Under the pieces are notes generated by a model. The model was not told the DNA's origin and made no database searches. It worked only from the letters and a program-made list of their open reading frames with translations. A program made the position numbers and the translations under genes. Of a DNA stretch of 47,021 nt, positions 43,158 to 47,021 are shown piece by piece. The stretch spans positions 1-47,021 of the forward strand of contig NZ_CAJGZJ010000021.1 of the NCBI RefSeq assembly GCF_904846225.1, given 5' to 3'. Positions within the stretch are counted from its first letter, which is position 1. Every line of letters begins with the position of its first letter. Origin of the DNA: Psychrobacter immobilis. GTDB lineage: Bacteria > Pseudomonadota > Gammaproteobacteria > Pseudomonadales > Moraxellaceae.

Positions 43158-44138
43158 ATGAATCAAAAACATGCTATCGAAATCGGCTTGGTCGTTTATG
43201 AAAAAGCACAAATGGCGGCTGTCCTTGGGCTGACTGATTTATTGGTGGTTGCCAGTAAGATTGCCGCCAAACGTCAAGATACAACCGAACTGCCTTTACA
43301 GGTCAGTCACTGGGAGGTTAAAGACTCTGATTTGCAGCCTATTTGCACTTTTTCTAGCGATCCTGATAGCGTTGGACAATTAGCGGCTATTATTATCCCG
43401 CCAACGTTAGAGGCTCCGATTACACAACCAGCAGCAGCGCCTTGGCTAGAATGGCTGAGAGATCAGCATTCATCAGGTGTGATAATGTCATCCGTTTGTG
43501 CTGGAGCTTTTTTACTTGCTGAAACAGGACTACTTTCTAAACGCAAAGCAACCACGCATTGGGGTTATGCAGAGAGCTTTAAAAGCCGTTTTCCTGATGT
43601 GGCGCTTGATGTGGATCGCATTATTATCGAAGACGGTGATATTGTGACCGCTGGTGGCGCGATGGCTTGGACAGATTTAGGATTACGGTTGGTTGATCGC
43701 TTTCTTGGCTCACAGGTGATGAATGAGACGGCTCGTGCGTTATTGATTGATCCCTCAAGACGTGAACAATGCTATTACAGTGCTTTTTCACCCAACCTCA
43801 CGCATGGTGATACCGCCATATTAAAGGTGCAGCATTGGTTGCAAAAAACAGAAGCGCAGGATATTGATTTGTCCACACTAGCCAATTGTGCGCAGTTAGA
43901 GGAGCGCACTTTTCTGCGTCGTTTTCATAAGGCGACGGGGATGACATCAACAGAATACGGTCAACGATTACGCATCGGTAGTGCCAAAGACTTTCTCCAG
44001 TTCTCTTTAACGCCTGTTGAGCAAATTGCGTGGAAGGTGGGCTATAGTGATGTCAGTGCGTTTCGTAAGATATTTAAGCGCATTGTTGGGTTGACACCTA
44101 GCGAGTATCGACGGAGATTCAATACGAATAAAAAATGA
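43158..44138 (+). CDS. GlxA-type transcriptional regulator (DJ-1/PfpI + AraC HTH)
   Basis: A 326-residue DNA-binding regulator. The N-terminal two thirds is a class I amidotransferase/DJ-1-like domain: IEIGLVVYEKAQMAAVLGLTDLL at the start, and the nucleophile-elbow segment SSVCAGAFLLAETGLLSKRKATTHW near residue 117. The C-terminus holds two helix-turn-helix motifs of AraC type (about 225-320): DLSTLANCAQLEERTFLRRFHKATGMTSTEY and PVEQIAWKVGYSDVSAFRKIFKRIVGLTPSEYRRRF. Such proteins usually act on genes beside them, here most likely the divergent hydrolase. The effector is unknown. It is oriented towards an empty stretch (44139-44414) in which I recognise nothing. Confidence 0.9.
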   Translation: MNQKHAIEIGLVVYEKAQMAAVLGLTDLLVVASKIAAKRQDTTELPLQVSHWEVKDSDLQPICTFSSDPDSVGQLAAIIIPPTLEAPITQPAAAPWLEWLRDQHSSGVIMSSVCAGAFLLAETGLLSKRKATTHWGYAESFKSRFPDVALDVDRIIIEDGDIVTAGGAMAWTDLGLRLVDRFLGSQVMNETARALLIDPSRREQCYYSAFSPNLTHGDTAILKVQHWLQKTEAQDIDLSTLANCAQLEERTFLRRFHKATGMTSTEYGQRLRIGSAKDFLQFSLTPVEQIAWKVGYSDVSAFRKIFKRIVGLTPSEYRRRFNTNKK

Positions 44139-44414
44139 TAGGTTTAGGCGGTTGCTGAGTTAAAAGTATGCTTATGACTGTTTTTTCTAACCATTGAGGT
44201 TGCCCTAAATCTTATTCGGTCCCCTAGTGAGGAATTGAGTTCTTGGCTGTAGGATAATTATAGCAATGGTTTGAGTTATTGAAGTGCCAGCGGTGTACTT
44301 CGTTGTGTACATGCAGTGAGCTTTTGGTAGTAGATAACATCATCTTTATTCATCGTAAGCATTGTTATGGGTGCAAAAAGGATTTTAGGGGTATATTTGC
44401 AAGCATCTCACTGT

Positions 44415-44852
44415 TCAAACAGACCAGTTAATATTAGAACGGTAGAAAAGCTTAGAAAACATAAGTTTCTCATCCTTGATTCCTGACTCTATAGAATTTT
44501 CAATTAACTTTTCATCAATATTAACCCCTTCGTGAACTCTACTAATTATAGTTCGAACTCTATTTTCAGTATCAAAATAGATAGCTAAGATATTTTGTTT
44601 GTTCTCAATAAAAATATCTGGGAATGTATTGGTTGATATTATATTTCTTATACTACCCATAATATCTATTAACTCCCAAGTATACTCCGGATATTGTATC
44701 CAGACCTCACAGCAGTCTTCTAGCATAGGATAGCCTTGCTCATAATTGATACCCTGGACATGCTTATCATCAAAATCAGACATATACCATTCACCAAGCT
44801 CGTTGAAGTTCTCGGTAGACAATAGAAATTCTATTAACTCTTCTTTAAACAT
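44415..44852 (-). CDS. Hypothetical protein, possibly an immunity-type protein
   Basis: A 145-residue protein that I do not recognise. It is acidic, with no signal peptide or membrane helix. The start MFKEELIEFLLSTENFNELGEWYMSDFDDK and the alternating helix/strand pattern (about 50-110 beta-rich: CCEVWIQYPEYTWELIDIM, DIFIENKQNILAIYFDTE) suggest a small globular fold. Base composition is lower in GC than in the surrounding housekeeping genes, consistent with acquired DNA. Its size, acidity and lonely place near another small acidic gene fit orphan immunity proteins of contact-dependent toxins, but no toxin gene is nearby, and this is a guess. The ATG has an AGAG upstream. Confidence 0.6.
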   Translation of the reverse strand: MFKEELIEFLLSTENFNELGEWYMSDFDDKHVQGINYEQGYPMLEDCCEVWIQYPEYTWELIDIMGSIRNIISTNTFPDIFIENKQNILAIYFDTENRVRTIISRVHEGVNIDEKLIENSIESGIKDEKLMFSKLFYRSNINWSV

Positions 44853-44896
44853 AATTCAGTCTCTAAACCCATTTTCAAAGTGGTATATTCACTCAA

Positions 44897-45063
44897 TGAG
44901 TTATCAGTATATGTTCGGTGCGCTATACAGGCATCGAACTCCTAGTATTAGCTGTAACTTCAGTAGCTATGAAATCGGTAATATGGGTCATGCAGACCTA
45001 TGTATTGGGGGTAGTACAATTCTAAGCAATTATTCAAACAGGCTATCTAAAATGATGATTTAG
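44897..45063 (+). CDS. Doubtful small reading frame or gene remnant
   Basis: About 55 codons starting MSYQYMFGALYRHRTPSI and ending LSKMMI. It lacks a clear ribosome binding site and matches nothing I know. It may be a decayed tail of a gene, or chance. I list it because it is the only coding-looking frame in the gap between the two hypothetical genes. Confidence 0.2.
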
Positions 45064-45120
45064 ATATTTGAGGAATCAACATCAAAGAATCCATAGGTTA
45101 TTGAAAATTGGAATTATAAA

Positions 45121-45675
45121 ATGAATGAGTTTATCGACCAGTTTATGCCATACATTAGTAAAGATATTTGTTGGAACATAGATATAAATGCTATTGATGG
45201 ACTTAAAAATGAAGAAATAGATGTTTATACGGAGAAGTTAAACATAGAAGCCAAAGGGGATTTCAGGCTTTGGTTACAGACTTTTGGTAAATGCTCTGGA
45301 GGCCTTTTTATGGATGACTTTTTTGTATTCAATAAATACAATAATCGTTCTGATGAGACAACATTTTTAGTTCATATGAGTATCAACTTATGGTGGCAAC
45401 CAGAACTAGTTGATGAGGGTTTTATTACTCAAAAAGATCTTGATGGTCAACCTTACTTTTTTAGTCGATTGAATGAAACGTCTTATTATTTTATTTATAC
45501 GACAGATCCAGAACTACAAGTTTGGCACTACTGTGATGGTGACGATACATTTGAATGTACCGGATTTAGTTTTATAGAGTACCTTAAAAATTATCTTAGT
45601 GGTATAAAATGCTCTAAAGGTATTTGGCTAAGTAAATCTGATGTACTTAGAATATCAACATCAGAGTTGTTTTAG
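45121..45675 (+). CDS. Hypothetical protein, possibly SMI1/KNR4-like (SUKH)
   Basis: A 184-residue acidic protein without signal peptide or membrane helix, not securely recognised. The segment AKGDFRLWLQTFGKCSGGLFMDDFFVFNKY recalls the start of SMI1/KNR4 (SUKH) domains, where a conserved tryptophan/leucine helix is followed by a glycine-bearing strand. Most bacterial SUKH proteins are immunity proteins against toxins secreted between neighbouring cells. Strands such as TTFLVHMSINLWWQPEL and YYFIYTTDPELQVWHYCDGDD and the helix FIEYLKNYL fit such a fold. The AT-rich coding sequence differs from adjacent housekeeping genes. The ATG has a TGGA upstream. The assignment is tentative. Confidence 0.6.
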   Translation: MNEFIDQFMPYISKDICWNIDINAIDGLKNEEIDVYTEKLNIEAKGDFRLWLQTFGKCSGGLFMDDFFVFNKYNNRSDETTFLVHMSINLWWQPELVDEGFITQKDLDGQPYFFSRLNETSYYFIYTTDPELQVWHYCDGDDTFECTGFSFIEYLKNYLSGIKCSKGIWLSKSDVLRISTSELF

Positions 45676-45764
45676 GTAATCAGCGTTTGAGCTAACTTGA
45701 ACTTACTATATTTAGCCTATACCCCAAGGGAACCAGCTATTTCACGCCTCAAACGTATTAATAG

Positions 45765-45802
45765 ACCACTTATAACAGACTGGTATAATGGAACCACTTA
45801 TA
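45765..45802. repeat. Short direct repeat downstream of pdxA
   Basis: ACCACTTATA occurs at 45765-45774 and again at 45793-45802, 28 bp apart, in the AT-rich gap after the last hypothetical gene. It may mark an old insertion edge or a binding site. The gap 45676-45889 has no gene. Confidence 0.35.
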
Positions 45803-45889
45803 TTAGGTCATATTTGATGATTTATGAATAGGCATTACTGACACTAAAATTATCTAGTATTGCGTGATAAATACCCCTAAGACAATGAC

Positions 45890-46984
45890 TTATGCAAAAG
45901 GTACATCGACAAGCGATCTATCTGCCATCTCATTTGCCATCAATAACGCTTGGTATAAGCTAGTAGCACTCGCGCCGCCACGCCCTGCCAAATCAAGCGC
46001 CGTACCGTGGTCAACAGAAGTACGAATATACGGCAGACCCAGCGTTAAATTAACGGTATCGCCAAAGCCGTGCGATTTGAGTACTGGCAAACCCTGGTCA
46101 TGATACATAGCGATAACGGCATCGCAGTTTGCCAAATGCTTAGCAGTAAATAACGTATCCGCTGGCATCGCCTCCGATATATTCACACCTGCCCTGATAA
46201 ACTCTCGCAGCACTGGATTAATAATTTCAATCTCCTCGACGCCCAAATGTCCACCCTCGCCTGCATGAGGATTGAGACCGCACACTAAAATACGCGGCTG
46301 CATTAAGCCAAATTTTTCACGCATATCATCGACGACAATTTGTACGGTTTGGCGCACGTTATCAGCAGTGATGGCGGCAGGAATATCTTTTAGCGCCAAA
46401 TGCGTGGTCACAAGTGCGACTTTCATGGCTTGATTGGCTAGCATCATCACGACTTTTTCACAGCCACTTTGCTGCATAAAAAACTCGGTATGACCGCTAA
46501 ACATGGTGCCATCCAGCAGTTTGATACCGGCATCTATCAACGCAGATTTTTGCAATGGCCCTGTAACGATAGCCGCCACGGTTTTATTTGCTGCCAGTTT
46601 ATGAGCAACCTCTAGCTGTTTTGCCACCATCGCTGAGTTATTAATATCGATGAGCCCACGAACGACTGGCGTAGCACAATCTATGTTAAACAGAATAAAG
46701 GTATTATCACTATTTATAGTTTGCTGTGATAATTGTTCCAAAAAATGATCAGCTTCTATATTTACATCCACAGTTTGCCAAGGCGGACAAACGTCTAATA
46801 CGCCAGCAGTCACAAGCTCATCTGCACGCGCTTGCATCGCCTTACTATCTGCCGTAACCCAGATTGGCCGTTTAAAATCTTGCAATTTTCGCTCTGCCGC
46901 TAGTAGCAGCACAACGTCCATGCCGATACCCGCTGGTTCACCTGTGGTAATTAATAGTGGTAATTTTTGTTGTGTATCTTGCAT
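45890..46984 (-). CDS. pdxA: 4-hydroxythreonine-4-phosphate dehydrogenase
   Basis: Oxidises 4-phosphohydroxy-L-threonine to a product that condenses with deoxyxylulose phosphate to give pyridoxine phosphate, the active vitamin B6 route; SerC, also in this window, provides the preceding step. The 364-residue protein is slightly longer than E. coli PdxA (329). Motifs: ITTGEPAGIG at the N-terminus, VTGPLQKSAL, the metal-binding His in GHTEFFMQQSG, GLNPHAGEGGHLG, and MYHDQGLPVLKSHGFGDTVNLTLGLPYIRTSVDHGTALDLAG. AAAGG lies about nine bases before the ATG. Only 37 bases remain upstream, so surA, the usual neighbour, cannot be seen. The 5 kb downstream of it, before rsmA, is occupied by unrelated genes. 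Confidence 0.96.
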   Translation of the reverse strand: MQDTQQKLPLLITTGEPAGIGMDVVLLLAAERKLQDFKRPIWVTADSKAMQARADELVTAGVLDVCPPWQTVDVNIEADHFLEQLSQQTINSDNTFILFNIDCATPVVRGLIDINNSAMVAKQLEVAHKLAANKTVAAIVTGPLQKSALIDAGIKLLDGTMFSGHTEFFMQQSGCEKVVMMLANQAMKVALVTTHLALKDIPAAITADNVRQTVQIVVDDMREKFGLMQPRILVCGLNPHAGEGGHLGVEEIEIINPVLREFIRAGVNISEAMPADTLFTAKHLANCDAVIAMYHDQGLPVLKSHGFGDTVNLTLGLPYIRTSVDHGTALDLAGRGGASATSLYQALLMANEMADRSLVDVPFA

Positions 46985-47021
46985 AATATCGACACCTTTA
47001 TATTTATAATAAATATTTGAT

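Overview
The window looks like a chromosomal segment of a gammaproteobacterium of the Moraxellaceae, most likely Psychrobacter. This is judged from protein style, moderately AT-rich DNA, the single-ORF IS1 element and short dispersed repeats of a kind I associate with Psychrobacter; no search was run. Most of it is housekeeping DNA with short repeats in many intergenic gaps. I see no CRISPR array, phage, tRNA or rRNA.

Layout. 0.3-8.7 kb: an iron-type alcohol dehydrogenase and a yejABEF-type peptide ABC importer with a glyoxalase II gene (gloB) between yejA and yejB. 8.9-12.1 kb: serC, a HolD-like protein with a long linker, a gene remnant cut by a repeat, and the 4.5S/SRP RNA gene ffs (minus strand) with its promoter. 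12.4-15.8 kb: a periplasmic SIMPL-domain protein, a DUF4124 protein, and glnA. The long glnA leader has a close match to a sigma-54 promoter, two NtrC-like sites upstream of it and a nearer sigma-70-type promoter. 16.6-21.1 kb: trpG-trpD-trpC, an Smr-domain protein and an AlkA-like glycosylase. 21.1-21.9 kb: a complete 801-bp IS1-family element with 8-bp target duplications, ending beside the stop codon of an MscS-like channel gene. 24.3-28.8 kb: a TonB-dependent receptor, then ahcY-metF preceded by an S-adenosylhomocysteine riboswitch. 29-39 kb: rsmE, a PAS-GGDEF-EAL protein, two long acyl-CoA dehydrogenase paralogues and a large PF10136-type membrane protein. 39.2-47 kb: apaH, rsmA and, about 5 kb away, pdxA.

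The most accessory-looking part is 40.9-45.9 kb. It separates pdxA from rsmA, genes that are neighbours in many gammaproteobacteria. It holds an acetyltransferase fragment, a lipoprotein metallo-beta-lactamase-fold hydrolase, an isochorismatase-type hydrolase facing a GlxA-type regulator, and two AT-rich genes of unknown function that could be orphan immunity genes. Nothing in the window amounts to a clearly new multi-gene system. The best leads are this insertion, the two dispersed repeat families (one supplies the stop codon of the EAL protein), and the regulatory regions of glnA and ahcY.
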